NCBI RefSeq assembly: GCF_008000815.1
Contig: NZ_CP042806.1
Location: 496,001 to 560,000, forward strand
DNA from: Terriglobus albidus
GTDB lineage: Bacteria; Acidobacteriota; Terriglobia; Terriglobales; Acidobacteriaceae
Reading direction: 5' to 3'
DNA: 64,000 nt
The notes below the pieces were generated by a model. The model was not told where the DNA came from, did not search any database, and worked only from the letters and a program-made list of their open reading frames with translations. The translations under genes and the position numbers were made by a program. Each line of letters starts with the position of its first letter. Positions within the stretch are counted from its first letter, which is position 1. Below, piece by piece: positions 6,944-18,362 of the stretch.

Positions 6944-9353
6944 GGTTCCCCGCCGACCCGATATTCGCCAGTGAGAAGTTGAACCGGTAGATGTTGTCGT
7001 TACGTACGGTGCCCAACTCGAACTTCCGGTACTCCGCGGAGAAGCCACAGCAGTCCCAGAAGTAGCTCACCTGAAAGGCTCCGTACTGTGTCTGCCCTGC
7101 ATTCAGGTCGATACCGCTGTTCACCGCCGCAGAGAATCCTTTCTTGTTCGGCGCGCCGTAGCCCAGCAGCACACGAAGCTGCGTAAAGTCCGAGATCGGC
7201 GAGGTGAGGAAGCGGCCGGGCGCATTCAACCGCGCAAACGAGAGTCCACCGAAGTACTGGCCGCTATGTTCATCGATAAAAACGTTCGATGCCGTAAACC
7301 GGTGCTGACCGAAGTCATAGTTCACGTCCCACTCCACGTCGGTCTTGTCGGAGATCCGTACCCGGAGCTCCGAAATGAGTGGTGAAAGTTCGCGTGGCTG
7401 CGTGACAAAGGCAATGCCGGAGAAGTCCAGCGTGCTCTCGAAGATATTGCGGCGCCCCTGGGAGATAGATCCGTTGAAGCTCGGATCGAAGAAGTGCTTC
7501 TGCGCCAGACGCCAGCGCACCGACTCTCCCATGCCTCCGCAGCCTGATGTCAGGCGGGTATTGCCGGCAAGCTCTTCGTCGCACACCGGCGCATCTTTCT
7601 TGTGGAAGAAGAGACGCTGCGTCACACCGTATTCGAGCTCATTGGTGTTGGTTACCACATCCACCGGATCGAAGCGCAGTGTCCGGGTATAGTTATCCAC
7701 GCCGGTGACATAGCGGTAGTTCAGGAACGATTCGATCGTGTGCTTCATCTCCCGGCCGAAGATGAGGTCCTTCGCGGCAAAGGTACGCTCCAGCACCGGC
7801 GGCTTGAATTCGAAGCCCGTTTCGATGGCGGTGCGGTTCAACGTTGCACTCGCCTGCACCGGCGTTGGACCGGGAATGACCGCAGGAAGCCGGCTACGCG
7901 AATAGAACGTATCGCGTATACCGAGCGACGGCCTTGCCATCCACCCGCCGAAGTGAATCGGCGCAGAGATCTGCGGATGCAGATCCAGCCGCTCAATCAC
8001 ACCGTCGGTAGTGAAATTCTGTTGTGCCCGCTTCAGTCCGGTGGCCGAGGCATCGAACGACCATACCAGCGGCGAGCTTCCCAGCCGTCTCTCGATCAGA
8101 TCCAGGTCGAGAGACGGCGCCCGGATAATGCGTACCTGCTGCCCGGTTACAACGTTCTTCAGGCCCTGGTAACGGTCACCGAACAACGATGCCGAAACGC
8201 CACTCTTCTGGTACGCGGCGAATGCGTGCGAGACAACGTCGGTCGAGACCGCCTGATTGAAGGTGTCGTTGAAGGCCTCGCGGTAGACATAAGAGCTCAG
8301 GTACTCCACGTTGGCCACGATGCGACTGTGCTCATCCAGATCCTTGCGGCCAGAGAGCAGGAAGTCCTGGCCTCCCTGGTTCACATACACACCGTTGCTG
8401 TCGTGGTATCCGCGGTCCAGAAGGCCGGTGTAGTGCGCCGTCAGGAAGTTGAGGCCGTTGCCCTTGTACCGGAAGGTCACGAGCTGCGAAAAGCCGCGGA
8501 CCGAAAAATACTCTGAGCCAACGGTGATATCGGACGACCGCGACAGACGCACATACACCTGTTCGCCGATGATGTATCCCTTACGGCTGCCTGCCTTGCT
8601 GAAGCTGGGAATCAGGAATCCGCTCTGTCGCTCTTCCGGCGACGTGGGATGCGTAACGTACGGCAGAAACAGCACCGGCATATTCAGCAGCCGGAAGACG
8701 CTGTTGTAACCGCGTGCCTGACCGTCTTCCACGACAAAGCGTTTGGAGGCAAGCCTCCAGTCAGGATTCGGAAGCTGGCAGCTTGTGACCGTCCCGTTCA
8801 GGATCTCGTAGTTGCGCTGTCCCCGTTGAATGACCTGGCGTCCGGTAAACAGAAAGGGGTTGCTGTTTGTGTACGTGGTTCCCTTCGCGGTCGTATGCAC
8901 GCCGACGGAACCTGTCACGTCGTAGAACTTGCCCGTATGCTGCTTCAGGTTGGCCTGTCCATGCGACGCGGCGATGTACTCGTCGTCGGGACCTCCGGTA
9001 ATCCGGATGTGGCCATCCGAGACCGCCTCCCCTGTCTCCTGGTTGAACGACAGTTTTTCGGCGGTGACGATATAGCCGTTGTAATGAATCTCCACGTTGC
9101 CCGTCAGCGTGTAATCGTCGCCATTCCGGGTCATCTGGTCGGCTTCGACCGTCAGTTTGTGAGAGGCATCCTCGGGCTCCGTTACCAGCTGCGCGATGGG
9201 GTAATTGAGCTGCGGCGCGGGACTATCGGGCAGAGGTGCCGAAGTAGGAACCTGCTGTGCATGCAACTGCGGATAAATTCCCCCCGCCAGCGTGGTACTT
9301 AAGAAGACGCAGGCACTTCGCAGCAGGAATGTCCGGCTCCGTTTGTGCTGCAT
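6918..9353 (-). CDS. lptD: LPS assembly outer-membrane protein LptD
   Basis: LptD is the OM barrel that inserts lipopolysaccharide into the outer leaflet with LptE. The 811-residue product has a signal sequence (RTFLLRSACVFLSTTLAGG, cleavage near HAQQ), an OstA/LptA-like jelly-roll region (about residues 60-160: KLTVEADQMTRNGDDYTLTGNVEI, split by YNGYIVTAEKLSFNQETGEA) and a long C-terminal barrel rich in alternating aromatic strands, ending in Phe. The ATG at 9353 fits the signal peptide; a TTG at 9389 would add 12 residues. It is divergent from an RDD protein, and other OM assembly genes (bamA, SurA-like) lie nearby. No lptE was recognised in the window. Confidence 0.92.
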   Translation of the reverse strand: MQHKRSRTFLLRSACVFLSTTLAGGIYPQLHAQQVPTSAPLPDSPAPQLNYPIAQLVTEPEDASHKLTVEADQMTRNGDDYTLTGNVEIHYNGYIVTAEKLSFNQETGEAVSDGHIRITGGPDDEYIAASHGQANLKQHTGKFYDVTGSVGVHTTAKGTTYTNSNPFLFTGRQVIQRGQRNYEILNGTVTSCQLPNPDWRLASKRFVVEDGQARGYNSVFRLLNMPVLFLPYVTHPTSPEERQSGFLIPSFSKAGSRKGYIIGEQVYVRLSRSSDITVGSEYFSVRGFSQLVTFRYKGNGLNFLTAHYTGLLDRGYHDSNGVYVNQGGQDFLLSGRKDLDEHSRIVANVEYLSSYVYREAFNDTFNQAVSTDVVSHAFAAYQKSGVSASLFGDRYQGLKNVVTGQQVRIIRAPSLDLDLIERRLGSSPLVWSFDASATGLKRAQQNFTTDGVIERLDLHPQISAPIHFGGWMARPSLGIRDTFYSRSRLPAVIPGPTPVQASATLNRTAIETGFEFKPPVLERTFAAKDLIFGREMKHTIESFLNYRYVTGVDNYTRTLRFDPVDVVTNTNELEYGVTQRLFFHKKDAPVCDEELAGNTRLTSGCGGMGESVRWRLAQKHFFDPSFNGSISQGRRNIFESTLDFSGIAFVTQPRELSPLISELRVRISDKTDVEWDVNYDFGQHRFTASNVFIDEHSGQYFGGLSFARLNAPGRFLTSPISDFTQLRVLLGYGAPNKKGFSAAVNSGIDLNAGQTQYGAFQVSYFWDCCGFSAEYRKFELGTVRNDNIYRFNFSLANIGSAGNLRRAERLF

Positions 9354-9525
9354 GGCTCTGGTAGGTCCGTACTCGTTCGATGGTTGCAACTGCTATGCGG
9401 AATCCGGCTCCGCGCCCCCTCGCCTCTTCATTGTATGCAGACGGGAAAGCTCGACGTTTGTTTCCTTGGACCCATTTGCCTGGAAGGCTGTCGAAGAACA
9501 GCCCGATGAGAAACGGAAGTGAATT
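9354..9525. promoter_or_regulatory. Divergent intergenic region between lptD and the RDD gene
   Basis: A 172-base non-coding stretch separates the divergent starts and must hold both promoters. No convincing -35/-10 pair or operator palindrome could be chosen by eye. Confidence 0.4.
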
Positions 9526-10791
9526 GTGAGCACCACATCTCCCCTGGCCCTTGAACCGGTTCGTGACGATGACGCCTGGAAAGACCAGGTAGCTGCCCGG
9601 CTTGCTGCCCATCGGCAGAAGAAACAACGAGCGGACCAGCAGCAAACCCTGCCGATGGAAGGTCTTCCCGAGCCCAGACCCAGGCAGCAGCGCCGCGTCG
9701 CCGAGGCAGTGGCCAGCAGGTTCGCACAGCAACAAAGCTACCGCGATTACCTGCAGGCGGAGGCAGAAGCCGCGATGCAGAAGGCTCGCGCAGAGGCCGA
9801 GATCGCCGCACGCAATGCCGCCGCCATCGCCCAGGCCCAGCAGCAGCTGCTGGAAGAACTCGAACAGTGGAATGAACCCGAAGCGACCTCCGGCGAAGCC
9901 GGCTCTGTTGCTGCCTCTGAGGGCTCGGCGGAGATCGTGGAGATTCCGGTCCTTGAGCCGTTTACGCTCGAACCCTTGGTCAAGGAGCATGTAACCAAGG
10001 CCCCGGTGGTCAAACATCCGCCCGTTGTTCATCCGCCGGTCATCGTCGAGCCAGAACCCGAGCTTGAGCCGATGGTGGTCGAGTATGTGCCGGAGCCATC
10101 GAGCGAACCCATCGCTCCGCTCAGCGCCAACCTGATCGAGTTCCCACGGCAGCTTGTCGCCTCGAAGAAGGCCCGTCCCCGGCTGGCCGAAGGTCCGCTG
10201 CGCGAGGATGCTCCCGAGCCGCCGCAGCTTCGTATCTTCGAGGTAACCGCCGAACAGATCGCCACCACGCCCGAGCCGCCGCACGTCACGCCGGAATGGA
10301 GTGACATCCGTCTCGACGCTGCCCCGGCTGCCGCGCCGCTCCTCGAGTCCATCCCGTCCTCCGAGATCAGCTTCGCGCTGCCGCCACAGGTTGCTCCGCT
10401 GCAGCTTCGCGTGATGGCAGGCCTGGTGGACTCCATGGCCGTCCTTGGCAGCTTCGCGATCTTCACCATCGTCTTCGCACTCACGGCAAAGACCGTCGTT
10501 CTTGACCGTGGGCTGGCGCTCTGGGCCATCGGCGTGCTGCTGACGCTCTTCATCGGCTACCGCCTGCTCTTCTTCTCTCTGAGCGATCAGACGCCGGGAA
10601 TGCGCTATGCCCGCATTGGCCTGTGTACCTTCTCCGATGAGAACCCCTCGCGCCGCCAGATGCGCCGCCGCCTGTTGGCCATGGCGCTCTCAATGGCTCC
10701 GTTGGGTCTGGGTTATCTGTGGGCTCTCGTCGACGAAGATCGCATGGGCTGGCACGACCGCATCTCCCGCATGTACATGCGGGCCTACTAG
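9526..10791 (+). CDS. RDD-family membrane protein with long helical and Pro/Glu-rich N-terminus
   Basis: The 421-residue product starts at GTG. Residues 1-125 are charged and Gln/Ala rich with strong helical or coiled-coil character (AEAEAAMQKARAEAEIAARNA); residues 130-290 are acidic and Pro rich (EPEPELEPMVVEYVPEPSSEP). The C-terminal 130 residues form an RDD domain: RVMAGLVDSMAVLGSFAIF, a second membrane segment LALWAIGVLLTLFIGYRLLFF, SDQTPGMRYARIG, then a third segment. RDD domains occur in Na+/H+ antiporter-like and uncharacterised membrane proteins; here the soluble part is probably cytoplasmic. The exact function is unknown. The stop TAG begins a 14-base tandem repeat into which a 231-bp element has inserted. 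Confidence 0.75.
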   Translation: MSTTSPLALEPVRDDDAWKDQVAARLAAHRQKKQRADQQQTLPMEGLPEPRPRQQRRVAEAVASRFAQQQSYRDYLQAEAEAAMQKARAEAEIAARNAAAIAQAQQQLLEELEQWNEPEATSGEAGSVAASEGSAEIVEIPVLEPFTLEPLVKEHVTKAPVVKHPPVVHPPVIVEPEPELEPMVVEYVPEPSSEPIAPLSANLIEFPRQLVASKKARPRLAEGPLREDAPEPPQLRIFEVTAEQIATTPEPPHVTPEWSDIRLDAAPAAAPLLESIPSSEISFALPPQVAPLQLRVMAGLVDSMAVLGSFAIFTIVFALTAKTVVLDRGLALWAIGVLLTLFIGYRLLFFSLSDQTPGMRYARIGLCTFSDENPSRRQMRRRLLAMALSMAPLGLGYLWALVDEDRMGWHDRISRMYMRAY

Positions 10792-10802
10792 TTGCTGGTT
10801 GC

Positions 10803-11033
10803 TAGGGCGTATCGACAAATTCGATTTGAGTTTTTGGCAGGAATTTAGAGGTATTCCGAACCCACCCTAGCGTTGCGAGGGTGGGGCACCCGGGTAATAT
10901 CAACGACAAGCGCTGAAGGCGCGCTCTATACCAGCCTGGGGCAACGCCCCAGGTCTACTGCCACATAGAAAACAAAGGGCTGAAGGCCCGCTCTATAACT
11001 CCGCAGTGAAAGCGAATTTGTCGATACGCCCTA
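10803..11033. mobile_element. 231-bp non-autonomous element with 21-22 bp terminal inverted repeats and TA ends
   Basis: The ends are perfect inverted repeats (10802-10823 and 11013-11034; core GGGCGTATCGACAAATTCG). TA flanks both sides. Removing the element and one TA rejoins the host 14-mers TAGTTGCTGGTTGC (10789-10802) and TAGTTCCTGGTTGC (11032-11045) in register, which is what a precise insertion with TA duplication predicts. Inside are a CCCACCCT/AGGGTGGG hairpin (10861-10886) and one copy of the GCGCTGAAGGCGC/GGGCTGAAGGCCC hairpin repeat (10909-10999). No transposase ORF is present. Confidence 0.8.
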
Positions 11034-11067
11034 GTTCCTGGTTGCTAATTGACCCCAAAAACTGAAG

Positions 11068-11101
11068 CCCCACTCAAGCTCTTCGCTTGATGGGGATTTT
11101 T
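11068..11101 (+). terminator. Rho-independent terminator for the RDD gene
   Basis: Stem CCCCA(C)TCAAGC / GCTTGATGGGG with loop TCTTC and a single bulged C, followed by ATTTTT. Confidence 0.75.
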
Positions 11102-11103
11102 GC

Positions 11104-11140
11104 TTCTCAACTAGCAACCAGCAACTAGCAACCAGCAACT
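11104..11140. repeat. Tandem 14-mers in the opposite orientation
   Basis: The sequence CTAGCAACCAGCAA repeats in tandem here, the reverse complement of the TAGTTGCTGGTTGC units at 10789-10802 and 11032-11045. The intergenic region is thus bounded by inward-facing 14-mer arrays. Confidence 0.65.
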
Positions 11141-11170
11141 GAAAAAGCCCGGCTTTCGCCGGGCTTTTTC
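11141..11170. terminator. Strong bidirectional terminator after bamA
   Basis: Perfect 13-base arms GAAAAAGCCCGGC / GCCGGGCTTTTTC around TTTC. A-rich and T-rich flanks make it an intrinsic terminator on both strands; it abuts the bamA stop codon at 11171. Confidence 0.9.
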
Positions 11171-14100
11171 TTAGAAGGTAGTGGAGACGCTTAAGCGGAA
11201 GGTCTTTCTCGGTTCACGAAGCTGATACGCAGCTCCGTAGAACTGGATTGCCTGCGCATAGCTGTAGAGGCCGGCGCCATTGTTTGGGAACATGCTGCGG
11301 TAGGTCGCCTGGTCCACAGCCAACTCCTGCGGCAGATCCTTGTACAGGCGCAGCGGGTTGTAGGCGTAGTAAAGACGCAGCGGAGCGTTCACGATTGGCA
11401 GAATGACCTGCAACTCCGCACCGTTCGACATGCGCGGTACGAAGTTCGTGCCCGGAACCGCCTTCAGGATCTGCGGGAAGGTGACCTTCTGTCCGCCGAA
11501 GCAGGAGCCGTTGATAATGGTGGGGCAACCGTACAGCGTGCTGTTGAAGGTCGACTGTCCCAGTACCGATTGGCGGAGCTGCGACTCGCGGACGTTGCCG
11601 TTGTAGCCAAAGTCCGTGAAGAACGCGAAGACCACCTGGTTGATGATCGGGATACGGTATTCCACGTTTCCGGTAATGCCGGTATCGGCGCCCACCGAGA
11701 CCAGACGATAGACCGGCAGCGGAACATGGATCGCACCGAGGTCCTGGTTCGTGGGATCGCGCGGCACCGTGGTTCCGTCCGGATTGGTGAGGTTGAACTC
11801 CACCTTGGTCGGAATGTAGGTATAGGGCGACGAAGAGCGGACGTCAAAACCGCGAACGTCAGACTCGCCGCCACCGTAGACACGGTTGAACGGCGGAGCC
11901 ACCTGGCCACCAAAGCCCTCAACGTGCGACACCTGGATACGGTAGCCGAGCACATTGTGGCCGTCGCGATCAATGCGAAGTCCCTTCATCGGGAAGAACT
12001 GACGCCAGGTCGCAACCGGCGAGAAGTACTTCACGTTACCGCCCGCGCCGGCAACCTGGATCGCGACGTTGAAGTCCTTACCGGAGTGCGGACCGACTGC
12101 ACGGTCGATCGACGAGAAGGTAAAGCTAGGCGTAATAACCGAGCTGATAATGCCCGAGAGCTGGTTCGATCCCTGGATACCGGAACGGAAGGCCAGCGAC
12201 TGGAACAGGTTGCGGGTATTGTCGTTGAACGTTGAAATCGTCGACCGCTGCAGCATGTACGAGATACCGATACGCGTCACACCCGAGCGATTGAAAAGCT
12301 TACGCAGCGGATAGCTGGCCGAGATCGACAGACCCGTCGATGCCTGATTGTAGTTGGTCAGCAGCGACTGTTGCGCCTGCGACAGGTTCTGCGAGATCGA
12401 GCCGCCGGCTGCGCCGTACGCCTTCGACGGGTTGTAGTCGAACTTGGACTGGAAGATCTGCAGACCGAGCGACAGCGGCTTGTTGCGGAAGTAAGGCTCC
12501 GTAAAGCCGAAGCTCAGGTTACGCGACAGATCGCCGGCATTCGCCTGCACCGAAAGCGTCTCACCCAGGCCGAGGAAGTTGTTGGTCTCATAGTTCAGAC
12601 CGATAAAGCTTCCTGAAGCTCCCGAGATACCGCCGTTCAGACCGATGGAGTTCTTGCCCTTCTCCTTCAGCTTCAGCAGCAGATCCACGGTGCCGGCATC
12701 GTTATTGGTGCGCGTTTCGGAGTCCTGTTCGACCTTCAGCGCCTCAAAGTAATTCAACTGGTTCAGGCGAAGCAGTGACAGCTCCCATGCCTGGGCGTTG
12801 TAAACCGCGCCTTCTTCCAGCATCAACTCACGACGGATCACGCGGTCGCGGGTAATACTGTTGCCCGAAAACTCGATACGCGAGACCTTGAACTGCTTGC
12901 CCTCATCGATATCGATGTCCAGGAAGATGAGGTTCTTCGCTTCATCAAAGCGCGGAGTCGGCGATCCGACGAAGTTGATGTAGCCCAGCCCACCGTATGC
13001 CTTACGCAGATTCTCCAGGCCCTTACCGAAGAGGGTCGCCGAGAACCACTCGCCATCCTTCTGCGCAAACTGCGCGCGCAGAGCCTTCATATTAGTGATG
13101 GCTTTGTTGCCGGTAAAGGTGATGCCACCCAGGCGATAACGCTTACCCTCTTCCACCGGCATCAGAATGTCGATGCGCTTACCCTTCGACGGACGCAGTG
13201 TGAAGATATTGATGCCGCCGGCGTCGCGTACGCGGGTCTTGGGCTCCGAGGTGAGTGCCTTGAAGTAGCCGCGGTCACGGTAGGCCATCTGCACGCGCTG
13301 CGCGTCCTCGTCGAGCTTGGATGCGTCGAAGGTGCGGGCAAAGATGTTTTCCAGGATGATCGACTTAGGAATACCGATCGGCCGCAGGTTCCGCATCGCC
13401 TGACGCAGCGTCCGCGAGCCCACGTTGTCGTTGCCGACAAAGTCGATATGCCCCACCTTCACGGTCGGGCCTTCCTTCACCTCAAAGGTGAGGGAGACGC
13501 GTGCCGGAGGCAGGTTCTTCACCACCGTGCGGATGGTAGCGAACTGGTGGCCATGCTCGGCCAGAAGCTCCTTCAGCACAACCTCGGCGCGCTTTACCTT
13601 GGTGGGGTCATACTGGCTCTCCACCGTCAGGCCGACCTTGGCCTTCTTGAAGCGCTCCAGGATGTCCGAGGTGGTGACCGCATTCACACCCTTGTAATTG
13701 ATGTCGTTGACCGTGGGCTTTTCGCGCACGTACCAGATCATCTGGGTGCAGTTCGGCTTGTCCTGCTTCTCGGCACGGAGATCTTCGAAGTAGCCCGTGT
13801 TCCACAACGAGTTATAGTCGCGCTCGATCATCGACTCGTCGTAGATATCGCCCTCATGCGAGAAGAGGCGGGCCAGAACGGATTCTTTCGGAATGCGGCG
13901 ATTGCCGATCACCTGGATCGAGCAAAGCGCCCTGGGATTGCCTTGTGCTACCGGTCCGGTGGTAAAGGTCGAACCAGCATTTTGTGCAGCGGCAGAGCCG
14001 GCGGCAACAGCGCCCAGGCCCAACAGCAACATACCCGCGCGAACACGGCTGCCAAAGGCAATCGCGCGGTTCCGGCCAGAGTGCGAACGCACATCCGTGA

Positions 14101-14173
14101 AAGCTTGATTCAGAAACTTAGCGGAAAAGATACGCGCGTCCTCACTGCTCGGAAAATACCTCCCCAAATCCAT
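11171..14173 (-). CDS. bamA: Outer-membrane assembly factor BamA (Omp85)
   Basis: BamA folds beta-barrel proteins into the outer membrane. The 1000-residue product shows POTRA repeats (about residues 80-500; for example VIGNRRIPKESVLARLFSHEG, cut here by position, then INYKGVNAVTTSDI, HIDFVGNDNVGSRTLRQAM, GITFTGNKAITNMKALRAQF and RIEFSGNSITRDRVIRRELML), followed by an Omp85 barrel containing VYGGGESDVRGFD (the VRGF motif region) and a terminal Phe (SVSTTF). The N-terminus is long; a signal peptide RAGMLLLGLGAVAAGSAAAQN ends near residue 65, so either the start at 14173 gives an extended n-region or a later start (ATG about residue 48) is used. A strong terminator follows the gene. Confidence 0.93.
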   Translation of the reverse strand: MDLGRYFPSSEDARIFSAKFLNQAFTDVRSHSGRNRAIAFGSRVRAGMLLLGLGAVAAGSAAAQNAGSTFTTGPVAQGNPRALCSIQVIGNRRIPKESVLARLFSHEGDIYDESMIERDYNSLWNTGYFEDLRAEKQDKPNCTQMIWYVREKPTVNDINYKGVNAVTTSDILERFKKAKVGLTVESQYDPTKVKRAEVVLKELLAEHGHQFATIRTVVKNLPPARVSLTFEVKEGPTVKVGHIDFVGNDNVGSRTLRQAMRNLRPIGIPKSIILENIFARTFDASKLDEDAQRVQMAYRDRGYFKALTSEPKTRVRDAGGINIFTLRPSKGKRIDILMPVEEGKRYRLGGITFTGNKAITNMKALRAQFAQKDGEWFSATLFGKGLENLRKAYGGLGYINFVGSPTPRFDEAKNLIFLDIDIDEGKQFKVSRIEFSGNSITRDRVIRRELMLEEGAVYNAQAWELSLLRLNQLNYFEALKVEQDSETRTNNDAGTVDLLLKLKEKGKNSIGLNGGISGASGSFIGLNYETNNFLGLGETLSVQANAGDLSRNLSFGFTEPYFRNKPLSLGLQIFQSKFDYNPSKAYGAAGGSISQNLSQAQQSLLTNYNQASTGLSISASYPLRKLFNRSGVTRIGISYMLQRSTISTFNDNTRNLFQSLAFRSGIQGSNQLSGIISSVITPSFTFSSIDRAVGPHSGKDFNVAIQVAGAGGNVKYFSPVATWRQFFPMKGLRIDRDGHNVLGYRIQVSHVEGFGGQVAPPFNRVYGGGESDVRGFDVRSSSPYTYIPTKVEFNLTNPDGTTVPRDPTNQDLGAIHVPLPVYRLVSVGADTGITGNVEYRIPIINQVVFAFFTDFGYNGNVRESQLRQSVLGQSTFNSTLYGCPTIINGSCFGGQKVTFPQILKAVPGTNFVPRMSNGAELQVILPIVNAPLRLYYAYNPLRLYKDLPQELAVDQATYRSMFPNNGAGLYSYAQAIQFYGAAYQLREPRKTFRLSVSTTF

Positions 14174-14362
14174 GTAGGGGAAAGCTTCATTATATGGGAC
14201 GGGCGCTCCCTTCTGAAGAGAGCGGAACCTGTTTCAGAAGCAGAGAACAAATGTAGCTGCACCACATCTGGTGCGACCCCCTGTTTCCCCTCACCACAAG
14301 GCACACTTATCCCGCAGACGGAGTGATGGACGGGTAATAGCGACCCTCTGATTACAGCCAAA
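14174..14362. other. Intergenic region upstream of bamA
   Basis: A 189-base region without a recognisable ORF; it should contain the bamA promoter. No clear operator was found. Confidence 0.4.
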
Positions 14363-14392
14363 ACAAAGGCCGCTCGTGAGAGCGGCCTTTGT
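14363..14392. terminator. Terminator after the radical SAM gene
   Basis: Perfect 13-base arms ACAAAGGCCGCTC / GAGCGGCCTTTGT with loop GTGA, 40 bases beyond the stop of the radical SAM gene. Confidence 0.75.
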
Positions 14393-14432
14393 ACTTTTGC
14401 GCCGAAGGCGCCCTACGCCTGGACGGCTAGTC

Positions 14433-16529
<2,097 letters not shown>

Positions 16530-16949
16530 TTCGCTCCCTCTCGGATTGGGTCGGTTTGGTCTTGGTAAAACAGCGTTGGATGAGGCGTTTCCTCTATCCA
16601 GACGCGAATTCCTTGAGTCTAGACGCAACGCGCATCCCGCGCGAGTGCGTTGGCTGGTTCCGCTTCGGGCCTAGGCCCTTTCCAATAAGCGGTTTACAGC
16701 ACGATCAGCCTACGTCCTGTGGAACCGAAAGCATAGGTTTCTGCCCCGAACGGCAGAATCGTGCAGCGAACGGGGAAATGGAGGGGCGAAACGGGATGGA
16801 ATTTTCGGGTCGGGCCTTCAGCTCTCTGCTTTCTAGGCACCGGCACCAGGGGCGTTGCTCCAGGCTATATATAGAGGGCCGCTCCCGTCTTCGCTAAAAA
16901 TTCAAGATTGTCTGCACCAAGGGCGGTGATCGGTGAGCGATGCTTATTC
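16530..16949. other. 420-base non-coding region with degenerate hairpin repeat
   Basis: Lies between divergent genes (radical SAM and VOC). The part at about 16817-16885 resembles a decayed copy of the intergenic hairpin repeat (GGGCCTTCAGC, then GGGGCGTTGCTCC, then TATAGAGGGCCGCTC). No other structure was recognised. Confidence 0.45.
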
Positions 16950-17321
16950 ATGGAAAATCCCGCTCACTCCCTTACTGCAATCCTGCCCTGCAATGACCTG
17001 GACGCCTCCGAGGCCTTCTATGCGCGCCTTGGGTTCAGCGATCCTGATCGTGGCTATGACGATTACCGCATTCTTTCGGACGGCAAGGGCGGACGCCTGC
17101 ATCTGACCCGGGCGGTGGAGGGGTGGTTGATTCCTAACCAGAGTCCTTTTGGACTTTACTTCTATACGCCGGAGGTGGACGCCTATGCGGCCCGTTTTGC
17201 CGGAGAGATTCTGGGCAAGAGCGGCGGCCCCGAGGAGAAGCCCTGGGGGACGTATGAGTTCGCGCTGTCGGACCCGGACGGGCATCTGGTGCGTATTGGC
17301 TGGCCGCTGCGGCTGCGTTGA
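16950..17321 (+). CDS. VOC-superfamily protein (glyoxalase / bleomycin-resistance-like)
   Basis: The 123-residue product is one two-module VOC fold: LTAILPCNDLDASEAFYARLGF at the start (split here as two motifs, PCNDLDASEAFY and ARLGF), GRLHLTRA, FGLYFYTPEVDAY, and EKPWGTYEFALSDPDGHLVR near the end. This is the pattern of small bleomycin-binding or dioxygenase-like VOC proteins. The ATG at 16950 matches usual family length; a TTG at 16908 would add 14 unrelated residues. The substrate is unknown. It is followed on the same strand by the DsbA-like gene, 46 bases away. Confidence 0.8.
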   Translation: MENPAHSLTAILPCNDLDASEAFYARLGFSDPDRGYDDYRILSDGKGGRLHLTRAVEGWLIPNQSPFGLYFYTPEVDAYAARFAGEILGKSGGPEEKPWGTYEFALSDPDGHLVRIGWPLRLR

Positions 17322-17367
17322 CGCCGGGCGCTTCGGGCGTGCGTCCAATACACTGATACCTACGTTT

Positions 17368-18342
17368 ATGAACCATCTCCGTCTCCTCTCCAGCTTCGTT
17401 CTGCTCGCCGGCGCTCTTGGCTGTCACGCGCAGAAGCTCTCGCCCGCCGACGCCCGCCGCGTCGAAGTGCTGATCCGCAATAAGTTCAACGTCCCCGCCT
17501 ACTACGACGTCACCATCGGGGAACGCAGGAAGTCGGAGATGCCGGGTTTCGATACCGTGACGGTCACCTTCACCAATCTCGAGGCGGAACAGAATGCTGC
17601 CGCCACCAAAAACTTCGACTTCCTGCTCTCGCAGGACGGCAAGACATTTGCTCAGCTCAACCGCTATGACATCCCGCAGGACCCTGGCGCCGGAATCAGC
17701 GACGGCAACCGACCCTCGCGCGGCGGCCCAGCATCGGCCCCGGTCCACATCGTGATCTACGACGACCTGCAGTGCCCCTTCTGCGCCCGCATGCATGCGC
17801 AGCTGTTCCCCGCCATCCTGGAGCGCTACGGCGACAAGGTGCACATCGTCTATAAGGACTTCCCTCTGGGCCAACATCCCTGGGCCGTACACGCTGCCGT
17901 CGACGCCAACTGCCTGGCCGAGCAGTCCGCGCCCGGCTACTGGTCATTGGTTGATAACGTCCACGCGCACTACGCCGACGTTCCGCCGCTCAAGCCCTCT
18001 GCCGACAAGGACGCCAAACCTGCGGATGCGGTAAAGCCGGCAACCGACCTTCTCGACAAGTGGACCCGTGACGAGGCCGTGAAGGAGAAGGTCAACCTTG
18101 AGAAGCTGAATGCCTGCATCGCGAAACAGGACGACTCTGCCGTGACCGCCTCTATTAAGGAGGGAGACTCCCTCGGAGTCGACGCTACACCGCAACTATT
18201 CATCAACGGAGAACGTCTTGCCGGCGCGCTTCCTCTCAAATATGTCTATAAAATGATCGATGGCGCGCTACTGGCTGCGGGAGTCACTCCCCCTCCGGCG
18301 CCTGCCGATCCGCCCGCCGCGCAGAAGCCGGCCGGCAACTAA
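17368..18342 (+). CDS. Periplasmic DsbA-family thiol-disulfide protein with extra N-terminal domain
   Basis: The 324-residue product has an N-terminal signal (LLSSFVLLAGALGCHAQK, a weak lipobox), an N-terminal beta-rich domain (about 25-115, LSPADARRVEVLIRNKFNVP) typical of acidobacterial DsbA proteins, and a thioredoxin fold with CPFC at residues 136-139, YKDFPL, and the cis-Pro loop DATPQLFING. A Pro/Ala tail ends it. DsbA-type proteins form or isomerise disulfides in exported proteins. Twenty bases downstream is a SurA-like chaperone gene, so the pair forms an envelope protein-folding operon that would serve LptD and BamA-type clients encoded nearby. ATG at 17368; a longer upstream frame overlaps the VOC gene and is not coding. 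Confidence 0.88.
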   Translation: MNHLRLLSSFVLLAGALGCHAQKLSPADARRVEVLIRNKFNVPAYYDVTIGERRKSEMPGFDTVTVTFTNLEAEQNAAATKNFDFLLSQDGKTFAQLNRYDIPQDPGAGISDGNRPSRGGPASAPVHIVIYDDLQCPFCARMHAQLFPAILERYGDKVHIVYKDFPLGQHPWAVHAAVDANCLAEQSAPGYWSLVDNVHAHYADVPPLKPSADKDAKPADAVKPATDLLDKWTRDEAVKEKVNLEKLNACIAKQDDSAVTASIKEGDSLGVDATPQLFINGERLAGALPLKYVYKMIDGALLAAGVTPPPAPADPPAAQKPAGN

Positions 18343-18362
18343 GCTGGAGATCAAGGTCTAAC

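Noticed and set aside
17149-17367. In-frame extension of the DsbA-like gene into the VOC gene
   Set aside because: The extension is an out-of-frame reading of the VOC coding sequence; the signal peptide begins at 17368.
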